Source: Glandiceps talaboti | Lineage: Eukaryota > Hemichordata > Enteropneusta > Spengelidae | Length of the DNA stretch: 64,000 bases | NCBI RefSeq assembly: GCF_964340395.1 | Contig: NC_135554.1 | Span: forward strand, 5,202,975-5,266,974 | Direction: 5' to 3' | Shown: positions 36,301-52,500 of the stretch, in pieces | Layout: every line of letters begins with the position of its first letter | Numbering within the stretch: position 1 is the stretch's first letter | Position numbers and translations under genes: made by a program | The notes under the pieces: model-generated | Database searches by the model: none | Told to the model about the DNA's origin: nothing | Seen by the model: only the letters and a program-made list of their open reading frames with translations

Positions 36301-39300
36301 TACTTTCCATTGCAGATTTGAAGAAATATTGGGCAACAAAATTTAATGACCATTCCCAGTAATTATACAATTCCAAAATCTACGCTTACTTCTTTCACTT
36401 CTTGATTGGCTGCCTGGTGTTCATCTGCCATCTGTGTTCGTGTCATCTTCCGTGACCTTGAGTTCCATCCTGAAAGGAATGAATCAAACAATACAGTATA
36501 AACTTATTGATGGAATGAAATAACAGTTATTTAGATTCTAATATTTACTCTTAAAGTTGCCACTACTCAATTTAACCTTTTTGAAAAGATATTACCACGG
36601 ATAATACAATTCTGTTCATCTCCAAAATACTTCTTCATTTTGCTACAATCTACTTGTGACATAAGGTTGTCATTACTTGTCGTGTGCTTAGTACTGACAA
36701 AAGAACTTTTTGATAACTTATACTTTCCATTGCAGATGGGAATTAATATTGGGCAACAAAATTTAATGACCATTCTAAGTAATTATACAATTATAAAATC
36801 TTCACTTACTTCTTCCACTTCTTGATTGGCTGTCTGGTGTTCATCTGCCATCTGTGTTCGTGTCATCTTCCGTGACCTTGAGTTCCATCCTGAAAGGAAT
36901 AAATCAAACAATACAGTATAAACTTATTGATGGAATGAAATAACAGTTATTTAGATTCTAATATTTACTCTTAAAGTTGCCACTACTCACTTTAACCTTT
37001 TTGAAAAGATATTACCACGGATAATATAATTCTGTTCCTCTCCAAAATATTTCTTTATTCTGCTACAATCTACTTGTGACATAAGGTTGTCATTACTTGT
37101 CGTGTGCTTAGTACTGACAAAAGAACTTTTTGATAACTTATACTTTCCATTCCAGATGGGAAGAAATACTGGGCAACAAAATGTAATGACCATTCTCAGT
37201 AATTATACAATTCCAAAATCTTCACTTACTTCTTCCACTTCTTGATTGGCTGTCTTGTGTTCATCTGCCATCTGTGTTCGTGTCATCTTCCGTGACCTTG
37301 AGTTCCATCCTGAAAGGAATGAATCAAACAATACAGTATAAACTTATTGATGGAATGAAATAACAGTTATGTAGATTGTAATATTTACTCTTAAAGTTGC
37401 CACTACTCAATTTAACCTTTTTGAAAAGATATTACCACGGATAATGCAATTCTGTTCATCTCAAATATTTCTTCATTCTACTACAATCTACTTGTGACAT
37501 AAGGTTGTCATTACTTGTCATGTGCTTAGTACTGACAAAACAACTTTTTAATAACTTATACTTTCCATTGCAGATGGGAAGAAATATTGGGCAACAAAAT
37601 GTAATGACCATTCTCAGTAATTATACAATTCCAAAATCTTCACTTACTTCTTCCACTTCTTGATTGGCTGTCTGGTGTTCATCTGCCATCTGTGTTCGTG
37701 TCATCTTCCGTGACCTTGAGTTCCATCCTGAAAGGAATAAATCAAACAATACAGTATAAACTTATTGATGGAATGAAATAACAGTTATTTAGATTCTAAT
37801 ATTTACTCTTAAAGTTGCCACTACTCACTTTAACCTTTTTGAAAAGATATTACCACGGATAATATAATTCTGTTCCTCTCCAAAATATTTCTTTATTCTG
37901 CTACAATCTACTTGTGACATAAGGTTGTCATTACTTGTCGTGTGCTTAGTACTGACAAAAGAACTTTTTGATAACTTATACTTTCCATTCCAGATGGGAA
38001 GAAATACTGGGCAACAAAATGTAATGACCATTCTCAGTAATTATACAATTCCAAAATCTTCACTTACTTCTTCCACTTCTTGATTGGCTGTCTTGTGTTC
38101 ATCTGCCATCTGTGTTCGTGTCATCTTCCGTGACCTTGAGTTCCATCCTGAAAGGAATGAATCAAACAATACAGTATAAACTTATTGATGGAATGAAATA
38201 ACAGTTATGTAGATTGTAATATTTACTCTTAAAGTTGCCACTACTCAATTTAACCTTTTTGAAAAGATATTACCACGGATAATGCAATTCTGTTCATCTC
38301 AAATATTTCTTCATTCTACTACAATCTACTTGTGACATAAGGTTGTCATTACTTGTCATGTGCTTAGTACTGACAAAACAACTTTTTAATAACTTATACT
38401 TTCCATTGCAGATGGGAAGAAATATTGGGCAACAAAATGTAATGACCATTCTCAGTAATTATACAATTCCAAAATCTTCACTTACTTCTTCCACTTCTTG
38501 ATTGGCTGTCTGGTGTTCATCTGCCATCTGTGTTCGTGTCATCTTCCGTGACCTTGAGTTCCATCCTGAAAGGAATAAATCAAACAATACAGTATAAACT
38601 TATTGATGGAATGAAATAACAGTTATTTAGATTCTAATATTTACTCTTAAAGTTGCCACTACTCAATTTAACCTCTTTGAAAAGATATTACCACGGATAA
38701 TATAATTCTGTTCATCTCCAAAATATTTCTTTATTCTGCTACAATCTACTTGTGACATAAGGTTGTCATTACTTGTCGTGTGCTTAGTACTGACAAAACA
38801 ACTTTTTGATAACTTATACTTTCCATTGCAAATGGGAAGAAATATTGGCAACAAAATTTAATGACCATTCTCAGTAATTATACAATTCCAAAATCTTCAC
38901 TTACTTCTTCCACTTCTTGATTGGCTGTCTGGTGTTCATCTGCCATCTGTGTTCGTGTCATCTTCCGTGACCTTGAGTTCCATCCTGAAAGGAATGAATC
39001 AAACAATACAGTATGAACTTATTGATGGAATGAAATAACAGTTATTTAGATTCTAATACTTACTCTTAAAGTTGCCACTACTCAATTTAACCTTTTTGAA
39101 AAGATATTACCACGGATAATACAATTCTGTTCATCTCCAAAATACTTCTTCATTCTGCTACAATCTACTTGTGACATAAGGTTGTCATTACTTGTCGTGT
39201 GCTTAGTACTGACAAAAGAACTTTTTGATAACTTATACTTTCCATTGCAGATGGGAATAAATATTGGGCAACAAAATTTAATGACCATTCTCAGTAATTA

Positions 39301-41416
39301 TACAATTCCAAAATCTTCACTTACTTCTTCCACTTCTTGATTGGCTGTCTGGTGTTCATCTGCCATCTGTGTTCGTGTCATCTTCCGTGACCGTGAGTTC
39401 CATCCTGAAAGGAATGAATCAAACAATACAGTATAAACTTATTGATGGAATGAAATAACAGTTATTTAGATTCTAATATTTACTCTTAAAGTTGCCACTA
39501 CTCAATTTAACCTTTTTGAAAAGATATTACCACGGATAATACAATTCTGTTCATCTCCAAAATACTTCTTCATTCTGCTACAATCTACTTGTGACATAAG
39601 GTTGTCATTACTTGTCGTGTGCTTAGTACTGACAAAAGAACTTTTTGATAACTTATACTTTCCATTGCAGATGGGAATTAATATTGGGCAACAAAATTTA
39701 ATGACCATTCTAAGTAATTATACAATTATAAAATCTTCACTTACTTCTTCCACTTCTTGATTGGCTGTCTGGTGTTCATCTGCCATCTGTGTTCGTGTCA
39801 TCTTCCGTGACCTTGAGTTCCATCCTGAAAGGAATAAATCAAACAATACAGTATAAACTTATTGATGGAATGAAATAACAGTTATTTAGATTCTAATATT
39901 TACTCTTAAAGTTGCCACTACTCACTTTAACCTTTTTGAAAAGATATTACCACGGATAATATAATTCTGTTCCTCTCCAAAATATTTCTTTATTCTGCTA
40001 CAATCTACTTGTGACATAAGGTTGTCATTACTTGTCGTGTGCTTAGTACTGACAAAAGAACTTTTTGATAACTTATACTTTCCATTCCAGATGGGAAGAA
40101 ATACTGGGCAACAAAATGTAATGACCATTCTCAGTAATTATACAATTCCAAAAATCTTCACTTACTTCTTCCACTTCTTGATTGGCTGTCTGGTGTTCAT
40201 CTGCCATCTGTGTTCGTGTCATCTTCCGTGACCTTGAGTTCCATCCTGAAAGGAATGAATCAAACAATACAGTATAAACTTATTGATGGAATGAAATAAC
40301 AGTTATTTAGATTCTAATATTTACTCTTAAAGTTGCCACTACTCTATTTAACCTTTTTGAAAATATATTACCACGGATAATACAATTCTGTTCATCTCCA
40401 AAATATTTCTTCATTCTGCTACAATCTACCTGTGACATAAGGTTGTCATTACATGTCGTGTGCTTAGTACTGACAAAAGAACTCTAAGATAACTTATACT
40501 TTCCATGGCAGATGGGAAGAAATATTGGGCAACAAAATTTAATGACCATTCTCAGTAATTATACAATTCCAAAATCTTCACTTACTTCTTCCACTTCTTG
40601 ATTGGCTGTCTGGTGTTCATCTGCCATCTGTGTTCGTGTCATCTTCCGTGACCTTGAGTTCCATCCTGAAAGGAATGAATCAAACAATACAGTATAAACT
40701 TTTTAATGGAATGATATAACACTATTCTAATATTTACTCTTAAAGTTGCCACTACTCTATTTAACCTTTTTGAAAAGATATTACCACGGATAATACAATT
40801 CTGTTCATCAATATTTCTTCATTCTGCTAAAATCTACTTGTGACATAAGGTTGTCATTACTTGTTGTGTGCTTAATACTAACAACAGAACTTTTTGATAA
40901 CTTATACTTTCCATTGCAGATGGGAAGAAATATTGGGCAACAAAATTTAATGACCATTCTCAGTAATTATACAATTCCAAAATCTTCACTTACTTCTTTC
41001 CACTTCTTGATTGGCTGTCTGGTGTTCATCTGCCATCTGTGTTCGTGTCATCTTCCGTGACCTTGAGTTCCATCCTGAAAGGAATGAATCAAACAATACA
41101 GTATAAACTTATTGATGGAATGAAATAACAGTTATTTAGATTCTAATATTTACTCTTATAAGTTGCCACTACTCAATTTAACCTTTTTGAAAAGATATTA
41201 CCACGGATAATACAATTCTATTCATCTCCAAAAAGATTTCTTCCTTCTGCTACAATCTACTTGTGACATAAGCTTTTCATTACTTTAATTGTGCTTAGTA
41301 CTGACAAAAGAACTTTTAGATAACTTATACTTTCCATTGCAGATGGGAAGAAATATTGGGCAACAAAATTTAATGACCATTCTCAGTAATTATACAATTC
41401 CAAAATCTACGCTTAC

Positions 41417-41496
41417 TTCTTTCACTTCTTGATTGGCTGCCTGGTGTTCATCTGCCATCTGTGTTCGTGTCATCTTCCGTGACCTTGAGTTCCATC
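41417..41496 (-). CDS. representative exon of the gtaagc-donor subfamily (80 nt)
   Basis: Seven modules (right edges 21442, 23538, 23960, 30201, 31868, 36469, 41496) share the donor gtaagcgtag instead of gtaagtgaag. They also share two exon changes that alter the peptide from HQTANQEVEE to HQAANQEVKE (30201 carries one more substitution). The linked changes mark a distinct lineage scattered through the array between 21 and 42 kb and absent from the right third. Confidence 0.45.
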
Positions 41497-42746
41497 CTGA
41501 AAGGAATGAATCAAACAATACAGTATAAACTTATTGATGGAATGACATAACAGTATTCTAATATTTACTCTTAAAGTTGCCACTACTCAAATTAACCATT
41601 TTGAAAAGATATTACCACGGATAATACAATTCTGTTCATCTCCAATATTTCTTCATTCTGTTACAATCTACTTGTGACATAAGGTTGTCATTACTTGTTG
41701 TGTGCTTAATACTGACAAAAGAACTTTTTGATAACTTATACTTTCCATTGCAGATGGGAAGAAATATTGGCTAAAAAATTTAATGACCATTTCTCAGTAA
41801 TTATACAATTCCAAAATCTTCACTTACTTCTTCCACTTCTTGATTGGCTGTCTGGTGTTCATCTGCCATCTGTGTTCGTGTTATCTTCCGTGACCTTGAG
41901 TTCCATCCTGAAAGGAATGAGTCAAACAATACAGTATAAACTTATTGATGGAATGAAATAACAGTTATTTAGATTCTAATATTTACTCTTAAAGTTGCCA
42001 CTACTCAATTTAACCTTTTTGAAAAGATATTACCACGGATAATACAATTCTGTTCATCTCCAAAAAGATATCTTACTTCTGCTACTTTACTTGTGACATA
42101 AGGTTGTCATTACTTGAATTGTGCTTAGTACTGACAAAAGAACTTTTTGATAACTTATACTTTCCATTGCAGATGGGAAGAAATATTGGGCAACAAAATT
42201 TAATGACCATTCTCAGTAATTATACAATTATAAAATCTTCACTTACTTCTTCCACTTCTTGATTGGCTGTCTGGTGTTCATCTGCCATCTGTGTTCGTGT
42301 CATCTTCCGTGACCTTGAGTTCCATCCTGAAAGGAATAAATCAAACAATACAGTATAAACTTATTGATGGAATGAAATAACAGTTATTTAGATTCTAATA
42401 TTTACTCTTCAAGTTGCCACTACTCACTTTAACCTTTTTGAAAAGATATTACCACGGATAATATAATTCTGTTCCTCTCCAAAATATTTCTTTATTCTGC
42501 TACAATCTACTTGTGACATAAGGTTGTCATTACTTGTTGTGTGCTTAGTACTGACAAAAGAACTTTTTGATAACTTATACTTTCCATTCCAGATGGGAAG
42601 AAATACTGGGCAACATAATGTAATGACCATTCTCAGTAATTATACAATTGCAAAATCTTCACTTACTTCTTCCACTTCTTGATTGGCTGTCTGGTGTTCA
42701 TCTGCCATCTGTGTTCGTGTCATCTTCCGTGACCTTGAGTTCCATC

Positions 42747-45700
42747 CTGAAAGGAATGAATTAAACAATACAGTGTAAACTTATTGATGGAATGAAATAA
42801 CAGTTATTTAGATTCTAATATTTACTCTTAAAGTTGCCACTACTCAATTTAACCTTTTTGAAAAGATATGACACCACGGATAATACAATTCTGTTCATCT
42901 CCAAAATATTTCTTCATTCTGCTACAATCTACCTGTGACATAAGGTTGTCATTACATGTCGTGTGCTTAGTACTGACAAAAGAACTCTTAGATAACTTAT
43001 ACTTTCCATGGCAGATGGGAAGAAATATTGGGCAACAAAATTTAATGACCATTCTCAGTAATTATACAATTCCAAAATCTTCACTTACTTCTTCCACTTC
43101 TTGATTGGCTGTCTGGTGTTCATCTGCCATCTGTGTTCGTGTCATCTTCCGTGACCTTGAGTTCCATCCTGAAAGGAATGAATCAAACAATACAGTATAA
43201 ACTTTTTAATGGAATGATATAACACTATTCTAATATTTACTCTTAAAGTTGCCACTACTCTATTTAACCTTTTTGAAAAGATATTACCACGGATAATACA
43301 ATTCTGTTCATCTCCAAAATATTTCTTCATTCTGCTACAATCTACCTGTGACATAAGGTTGTCATTACTTGTTGTGTGCTTAGTACTGACAAAAGAACTT
43401 TTTGATAACTTATACTTTCCATTCCAGATGGGAAGAAATACTGGGCAACATAATGTAATGACCATTCTCAGTAATTATACAATTCCAAAATCTTCACTTA
43501 CTTCTTCCACTTCTTGATTGGCTGTCTGGTGTTCATCTGCCATCTGTGTTCGTGTCATCTTCCGTGACCTTGAGTTCCATCCTGAAAGGAATGAATCAAA
43601 CAATACAGTATAAACTTATTGATGGAATGAAATAACAGTTATTTAGATTCTAATATTTACTCTTAAAGTTGCCACTACTCAATTTAACCTTTTTGAAAAG
43701 ATATTACCACGGATAATGCAATTCTGTTCATCTCAAATATTTCTTCATTCTACTACAATCTACTTGTGACATAAGGTTGTCATTACTTGTCATGTGCTTA
43801 GTACTGACAAAACAACTTTTTAATAACTTATACTTTCCATTGCAGATGGGAAGAAATATTGGGCAACAAAATGTAATGACCATTCTCAGTAATTATACAA
43901 TTGCAAAATCTTCACTTACTTCTTCCACTTCTTGATTGGCTGTCTGGTGTTCATCTGCCATCTGTGTTCGTGTCATCTTCCGTGACCTTGAGTTCCATCC
44001 TGAAAGGAATGAATTAAACAATACAGTGTAAACTTATTGATGGAATGAAATAACAGTTATTTAGATTCTAATATTTACTCTTAAAGTTGCCACTACTCAA
44101 TTTAACCTTTTTGAAAAGATATGACACCACGGATAATACAATTCTGTTCATCTCCAAAATATTTCTTCATTCTGCTACAATCTACCTGTGACATAAGGTT
44201 GTCATTACATGTCGTGTGCTTAGTACTGACAAAAGAACTCTTAGATAACTTATACTTTCCATGGCAGATGGGAAGAAATATTGGGCAACAAAATTTAATG
44301 ACCATTCTCAGTAATTATACAATTCCAAAATCTTCACTTACTTCTTCCACTTCTTGATTGGCTGTCTGGTGTTCATCTGCCATCTGTGTTCGTGTCATCT
44401 TCCGTGACCTTGAGTTCCATCCTGAAAGGAATGAATCAAACAATACAGTATAAACTTTTTAATGGAATGATATAACACTATTCTAATATTTACTCTTAAA
44501 GTTGCCACTACTCTATTTAACCTTTTTGAAAAGATATTACCACGGATAATACAATTCTGTTCATCAATATTTCTTCATTCTGCTAAAATCTACTTGTGAC
44601 ATAAGGTTGTCATTACTTGTTGTGTGCTTAATACTGACAAAACAACTTTTTGATAACTTATACTTTCCATTCCAGATGGGAAGAAATACTGGGCAACATA
44701 ATGTAATGACCATTCTCAGTAATTATACAATTCCAAAATCTTCACTTACTTCTTCCACTTCTTGATTGGCTGTCTGGTGTTCATCTGCCATCTGTGTTCG
44801 TGTCATCTTCCGTGACCTTGAGTTCCATCCTGAAAGGAATGAATCAAATAATACAGTATAAACTTATTGATGGAATGAAATAACAGTTATTTAGATTCTA
44901 ATATTTACTCTTAAAGTTGCCACTACTCAATTTAACCTTTTTGAAAAGATATTACCACGGATAATGCAATTCTGTTCATCTCAAATATTTCTTCATTCTA
45001 CTACAATCTACTTGTGACATAAGGTTGTCATTACTTGTCATGTGCTTAGTACTGACAAAACAACTTTTTAATAACTTATACTTTCCATTGCAGATGGGAA
45101 GAAATATTGGGCAACAAAATGTAATGACCATTCTCAGTAATTATACAATTGCAAAATCTTCACTTACTTCTTCCACTTCTTGATTGGCTGTCTGGTGTTC
45201 ATCTGCCATCTGTGTTCGTGTCATCTTCCGTGACCTTGAGTTCCATCCTGAAAGGAATGAATTAAACAATACAGTGTAAACTTATTGATGGAATGAAATA
45301 ACAGTTATTTAGATTCTAATATTTACTCTTAAAGTTGCCACTACTCAATTTAACCTTTTTGAAAAGATATGACACCACGGATAATACAATTCTGTTCATC
45401 TCCAAAATATTTCTTCATTCTGCTACAATCTACCTGTGACATAAGGTTGTCATTACATGTCGTGTGCTTAGTACTGACAAAAGAACTCTTAGATAACTTA
45501 TACTTTCCATGGCAGATGGGAAGAAATATTGGGCAACAAAATTTAATGACCATTCTCAGTAATTATACAATTCCAAAATCTTCACTTACTTCTTCCACTT
45601 CTTGATTGGCTGTCTGGTGTTCATCTGCCATCTGTGTTCGTGTCATCTTCCGTGACCTTGAGTTCCATCCTGAAAGGAATGAATCAAACAATACAGTATA

Positions 45701-46500
45701 AACTTTTTAATGGAATGATATAACACTATTCTAATATTTACTCTTAAAGTTGCCACTACTCTATTTAACCTTTTTGAAAAGATATTACCACGGATAATAC
45801 AATTCTGTTCATCTCCAAAATATTTCTTCATTCTGCTACAATCTACCTGTGACATAAGGTTGTCATTACTTGTTGTGTGCTTAGTACTGACAAAAGAACT
45901 TTTTGATAACTTATACTTTCCATTCCAGATGGGAAGAAATACTGGGCAACATAATGTAATGACCATTCTCAGTAATTATACAATTCCAAAATCTTCACTT
46001 ACTTCTTCCACTTCTTGATTGGCTGTCTGGTGTTCATCTGCCATCTGTGTTCGTGTCATCTTCCGTGACCTTGAGTTCCATCCTGAAAGGAATGAATCAA
46101 ACAATACAGTATAAACTTATTGATGGAATGAAATAACAGTTATTTAGATTCTAATATTTACTCTTAAAGTTGCCACTACTCAATTTAACCTTTTTGAAAA
46201 GATATTACCACGGATAATGCAATTCTGTTCATCTCAAATATTTCTTCATTCTACTACAATCTACTTGTGACATAAGGTTGTCATTACTTGTCATGTGCTT
46301 AGTACTGACAAAACAACTTTTTAATAACTTATACTTTCCATTGCAGATGGGAAGAAATATTGGGCAACAAAATGTAATGACCATTCTCAGTAATTATACA
46401 ATTGCAAAATCTTCACTTACTTCTTCCACTTCTTGATTGGCTGTCTGGTGTTCATCTGCCATCTGTGTTCGTGTCATCTTCCGTGACCTTGAGTTCCATC
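42747..46500. repeat. three tandem copies of a 3-unit higher-order repeat
   Basis: Blocks 42747-43999, 44000-45247 and 45248-46500 (1253, 1248 and 1253 bp) each consist of a gatatgacaccacgg unit, an acttttta-atgg unit and a tcattctactac unit in the same order. The middle block differs by a short deletion (gttcatcaatattt). Confidence 0.8.
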
Positions 46501-49500
46501 CTGAAAGGAATGAATTAAACAATACAGTGTAAACTTATTGATGGAATGAAATAACAGTTATTTAGATTCTAATATTTACTCTTAAAGTTGCCACTACTCA
46601 ATTTAACCTTTTTGAAAAGATATGACACCACGGATAATACAATTCTGTTCATCTCCAAAATATTTCTTCATTCTGCTACAATCTACCTGTGACATAAGGT
46701 TGTCATTACATGTCGTGTGCTTAGTACTGACAAAAGAACTCTTAGATAACTTATACTTTCCATGGCAGATGGGAAGAAATATTGGGCAACAAAATTTAAT
46801 GACCATTCTCAGTAATTATACAATTCCAAAATCTTCACTTACTTCTTCCACTTCTTGATTGGCTGTCTGGTGTTCATCTGCCATCTGTGTTCGTGTCATC
46901 TTCCGTGACCTTGAGTTCCATCCTGAAAGGAATGAATCAAACAATACAGTATAAACTTTTTAATGGAATGATATAACACTATTCTAATATTTACTCTTAA
47001 AGTTGCCACTACTCTATTTAACCTTTTTGAAAAGATATTACCACGGATAATACAATTCTGTTCATCAATATTTCTTCATTCTGCTAAAATCTACTTGTGA
47101 CATAAGGTTGTCATTACTTGTTGTGTGCTTAATACTGACAACAGAACTTTTTGATAACTTATACTTTCCATTGCAGATGGGAAGAAATATTGGGCAACAA
47201 AATTTAATGACCATTCTCAGTAATTATACAATTATAAAATCTTCACTTACTTCTTCCACTTCTTGATTGGCTGTCTGGTGTTCATCTGCCATCTGTGTTC
47301 GTGTCATCTTCCGTGACCTTGAGTTCCATCCTGAAAGGAATAAATCAAACAATACAGTATAAACTTATTGATGGAATGAAATAACAGTTATTTAGATTCT
47401 AATATTTACTCTTATAAGTTGCCACTACTCAATTTAACCTTTTTGAAAAGATATTACCACGGATAATATAATTCTGTTCATCTCCAAAATATTTCTTTAT
47501 TCTGTTACAATCTACTTGTGACATAAGGTTGTCATTACTTGTCGTGTGCTTAGTACTGACAAAACAACTTTTTGATAACTTATACTTTCCATTGCAGATG
47601 GGAAGAAATATTGGGCAACAAAATTTAATGACCATTCTCAGTAATTGTACAATTCCAAAATCTTCACTTACTTCTTCCACTTCTTGATTGGCTGTCTGGT
47701 GTTCATCTGCCATCTGTGTTCGTGTCTTCTTGCGTGACCTTGAGTTCCATCCTGAAAGGAATGAATCAAACAATACAGTATAAACTTATTGATGGAATGA
47801 AATAACAGTTATTTAGATTCTAATATTTACTCTTAAAGTTGCCACTACTCAATTTAACCTTTTTGAAAAGATATTACCACGGATAATACAATTCTGTTCA
47901 TCTCCAATATTTCTTTATTCTGCTACAATCTACTTGTGACATAAGGTTGTCATTACTTGTCGTGTGCTTAGTACTGACAAAAGAACTTTTTGATTACTTA
48001 TACTTTCCATTGCAGATGGGAATAAATATTGGGCAACAAAATTTAATGACCATTCTCAGTAATTATACAATTCCAAAATCTTCACTTACTTCTTCCACTT
48101 CTTGATTGGCTGTCTGGTGTTCATCTGCCATCTGTGTTCGTGTCATCTTCCGTGACCTTGAGTTCCATCCTGAAAGGAATGAATCAAACAATACAGTATA
48201 AACTTATTGATGGAATGAAATAACAGTTATTTAGATTCTAATGTTTACTCTTAAAGTTGCCACTACTCAATTTAACCTTTTTGAAAAGATATTACCACGG
48301 ATAATACAATTCTGTTCATCACCAAAATATTTCTTCATTCTGCTACAATCTACTTGTGACATAAGGTTGTCATTACTTGTCGTGTACTTAGTACTGACAA
48401 AAGAACTTTTTGATAACTTATACTTTCCATTGCAGATGGGAAGAAATATTGGGCAACAAAAATTAATGACCATTCTCAGTAATTATACAATTCCAAAATC
48501 TTCACTTACTTCTTCCACTTCTTGATTGGCTGTCTGGTGTTCATCTGCCATCTGTGTTCGTGTCATCTTCCGTAACCTTGAGTTCCATCCTGAAAGGAAT
48601 GAATCAAACAATTCATACAGTATAAACTTATTGATGGAATGAAATAACAGTTATTTAGTTTCTAATATTTACTCTTAAAGTTGCCACTACTCAATTTAAA
48701 CTTTTTGAAAAGATATTACCACGGACAATACAATTTTGTTCATCTCCAAAATACTTCTTCATTCTGCTACAATCTACTTGTGACATAAGGTTGTCATTAC
48801 TTGTCGTGTGCTTAGTACTGACAAAAGAACTTTTTGATAACTTATACTTTCCATTGCAGATGGGAAGAAATATTGGGCAACAAAATTTAATGACCATTCT
48901 CAGTAATTATACAATTCCAAAATCTTCACTTACTTCTTCCACTTCTTGATTGGCTGTCTGGTGTTCATCTGCCATCTGTGTTCGTGTCATCTTCCGTGAC
49001 CTTGAGTTCCATCCTGAAAGGAATGAATCCAACAAGAAAGTATAAACTTACTGATGGAATTAAATAACAGTTATTTAGATTCTAATATTTACTCTTAAAG
49101 TTGCCACTACTCAATTTAACCTTTTTGAAAAGATATTACCAATGATAATACAATTCTGTTCATCTACAAAATATTTCTTCATTCTGCTACAATCTACTTG
49201 TGACATAAGGTTGTCATTACTTGTCGTGTGCTTAGTACTGACAAAACAACTTTTTGATAACTTATACTTTCCATTGCAGATGGGAAGAAATATTGGGCAA
49301 CAAAATTTAATGACCATTCTCAGTAATTATACAATTCCAAAATCTTCACTTACTTCTTCCACTTGTTGATTGGCTGTCTGGTGTTCATCTGCCATCAGTG
49401 TTTGTGTCATCTTCCGTGACCTTGAGTTCCATCCTGAAAGGAATGAATCAAACAATAGAGTATAAACTTATTGATGGAATGAAATAACAGTTATTTAGAT

Positions 49501-52500
49501 TATAATATTTACTCTTAAAGTTGCCACTACTCAATTTAACCTTTTTGAAAAGATTTTACCACGGATAATACAATTCTGTTCATCTCCAAAATATTTCTTC
49601 ATTCTGCTACAATCTACCTGTGACATAAGGTTGTCATTACATGTCGTGTGCTTAGTACTGACAAAAGAACTCTTAGATAACTTATACTTTCCATGGCAGA
49701 TGGGAAGAAATATTGGGCAACAAAATTTAATGACCATTCTCAGTAATTATACAATTCCAAAATCTTCACTTACTTCTTCCACTTCTTGATTGGCTGTCTG
49801 GTGTTCATCTGCCATCTGTGTTCGTGTCATCTTCCGTGACCTTGAGTTCCATCCTGAAAGGAATGAATCAAACAATACAGTATAAACTTTTTAATGGAAT
49901 GATATAACACTATTCTAATATTTACTCTTAAAGTTGCCACTACTCTATTTAACCTTTTTGAAAAGATATTACCACGGATAATACAATTCTGTTCATCTCC
50001 AAAATATTTCTTCATTCTGCTACAATCTACCTGTGACATAAGGTTGTCATTACTTGTTGTGTGCTTAGTACTGACAAAAGAACTTTTTGATAACTTATAC
50101 TTTCCATTCCAGATGGGAAGAAATACTGGGCAACATAATGTAATGACCATTCTCAGTAATTATACAATTCCAAAATCTTCACTTACTTCTTCCACTTCTT
50201 GATTGGCTGTCTGGTGTTCATCTGCCATCTGTGTTCGTGTCATCTTCCGTGACCTTGAGTTCCATCCTGAAAGGAATGAATCAAACAATACAGTATAAAC
50301 TTATTGATGGAATGAAATAACAGTTATTTAGATTCTAATATTTACTCTTAAAGTTGCCACTACTCAATTTAACCTTTTTGAAAAGATATTACCACGGATA
50401 ATGCAATTCTGTTCATCTCAAATATTTCTTCATTCTACTACAATCTACTTGTGACATAAGGTTGTCATTACTTGTCATGTGCTTAGTACTGACAAAACAA
50501 CTTTTTAATAACTTATACTTTCCATTGCAGATGGGAAGAAATATTGGGCAACAAAATGTAATGACCATTCTCAGTAATTATACAATTGCAAAATCTTCAC
50601 TTACTTCTTCCACTTCTTGATTGGCTGTCTGGTGTTCATCTGCCATCTGTGTTCGTGTCATCTTCCGTGACCTTGAGTTCCATCCTGAAAGGAATGAATT
50701 AAACAATACAGTGTAAACTTATTGATGGAATGAAATAACAGTTATTTAGATTCTAATATTTACTCTTAAAGTTGCCACTACTCAATTTAACCTTTTTGAA
50801 AAGATATGACACCACGGATAATACAATTCTGTTCATCTCCAAAATATTTCTTCATTCTGCTACAATCTACCTGTGACATAAGGTTGTCATTACATGTCGT
50901 GTGCTTAGTACTGACAAAAGAACTCTTAGATAACTTATACTTTCCATGGCAGATGGGAAGAAATATTGGGCAACAAAATTTAATGACCATTCTCAGTAAT
51001 TATACAATTCCAAAATCTTCACTTACTTCTTCCACTTCTTGATTGGCTGTCTGGTGTTCATCTGCCATCTGTGTTCGTGTCATCTTCCGTGACCTTGAGT
51101 TCCATCCTGAAAGGAATGAATCAAACAATACAGTATAAACTTTTTAATGGAATGATATAACACTATTCTAATATTTACTCTTAAAGTTGCCACTACTCTA
51201 TTTAACCTTTTTGAAAAGATATTACCACGGATAATACAATTCTGTTCATCAATATTTCTTCATTCTGCTAAAATCTACTTGTGACATAAGGTTGTCATTA
51301 CTTGTTGTGTGCTTAATACTGACAACAGAACTTTTTGATAACTTATACTTTCCATTGCAGATGGGAAGAAATATTGGGCAACAAAATTTAATGATCATTC
51401 TCAGTAATTATACAATTCCAAAATCTTCACTTACTTCTTTCCACTTCTTGATTGGCTGTCTGGTGTTCATCTGCCATCTGTGTTCGTGTCATCTTCCGTG
51501 ACCTTGAGTTCCATCCTGAAAGGAATGAATCAAACAATACAGTATAAACTTATTGATGGAATGAAATAACAGTTATTTAGATTCTAATATTTACTCTTAT
51601 AAGTTGCCACTACTCAATTTAACCTTTTTGAAAAGATATTACCACGGATAATACAATTCTATTCATCTCCAAAAAGATTTCTTCCTTCTGCTACAATCTA
51701 CTTGTGACATAAGCTTTTCATTACTTCAATTGTGCTTAGTACTGACAAAAGAACTTTTAGATAACTTATACTTTCCATTGCAGATGGGAAGAAATATTGG
51801 GCAACAAAATTTAATGACCATTCTCAGTAATTATACAATTATAAAATCTTCACTTACTTCTTCCACTTCTTGATTGGCTGTCTGGTGTTCATCTGCCATC
51901 TGTGTTCGTGTCATCTTCCGTGACCTTGAGTTCCATCCTGAAAGGAATAAATCAAACAATACAGTATAAACTTATTGATGGAATGAAATAACAGTTATTT
52001 AGATTCTAATATTTACTCTTATAAGTTGCCACTACTCAATTTAACCTTTTTGAAAAGATATTACCACGGATAATATAATTCTGTTCATCTCCAAAATATT
52101 TCTTTATTCTGTTACAATCTACTTGTGACATAAGGTTGTCATTACTTGTCGTGTGCTTAGTACTGACAAAACAACTTTTTGATAACTTATACTTTCCATT
52201 GCAGATGGGAAGAAATATTGGGCAACAAAATTTAATGACCATTCTCAGTAATTGTACAATTCCAAAATCTTCACTTACTTCTTCCACTTCTTGATTGGCT
52301 GTCTGGTGTTCATCTGCCATCTGTGTTCGTGTCTTCTTGCGTGACCTTGAGTTCCATCCTGAAAGGAATGAATCAAACAATACAGTATAAACTTATTGAT
52401 GGAATGAAATAACAGTTATTTAGATTCTAATATTTACTCTTAAAGTTGCCACTACTCAATTTAACCTTTTTGAAAAGATATTACCACGGATAATACAATT

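Noticed and set aside
21631-51501. Plus-strand ORFs of 69 codons in some modules
   Set aside because: They begin at non-ATG codons, run antisense through the minus-strand exon and stay open only where the exon has 81 nt. They are shadows of the opposite strand.
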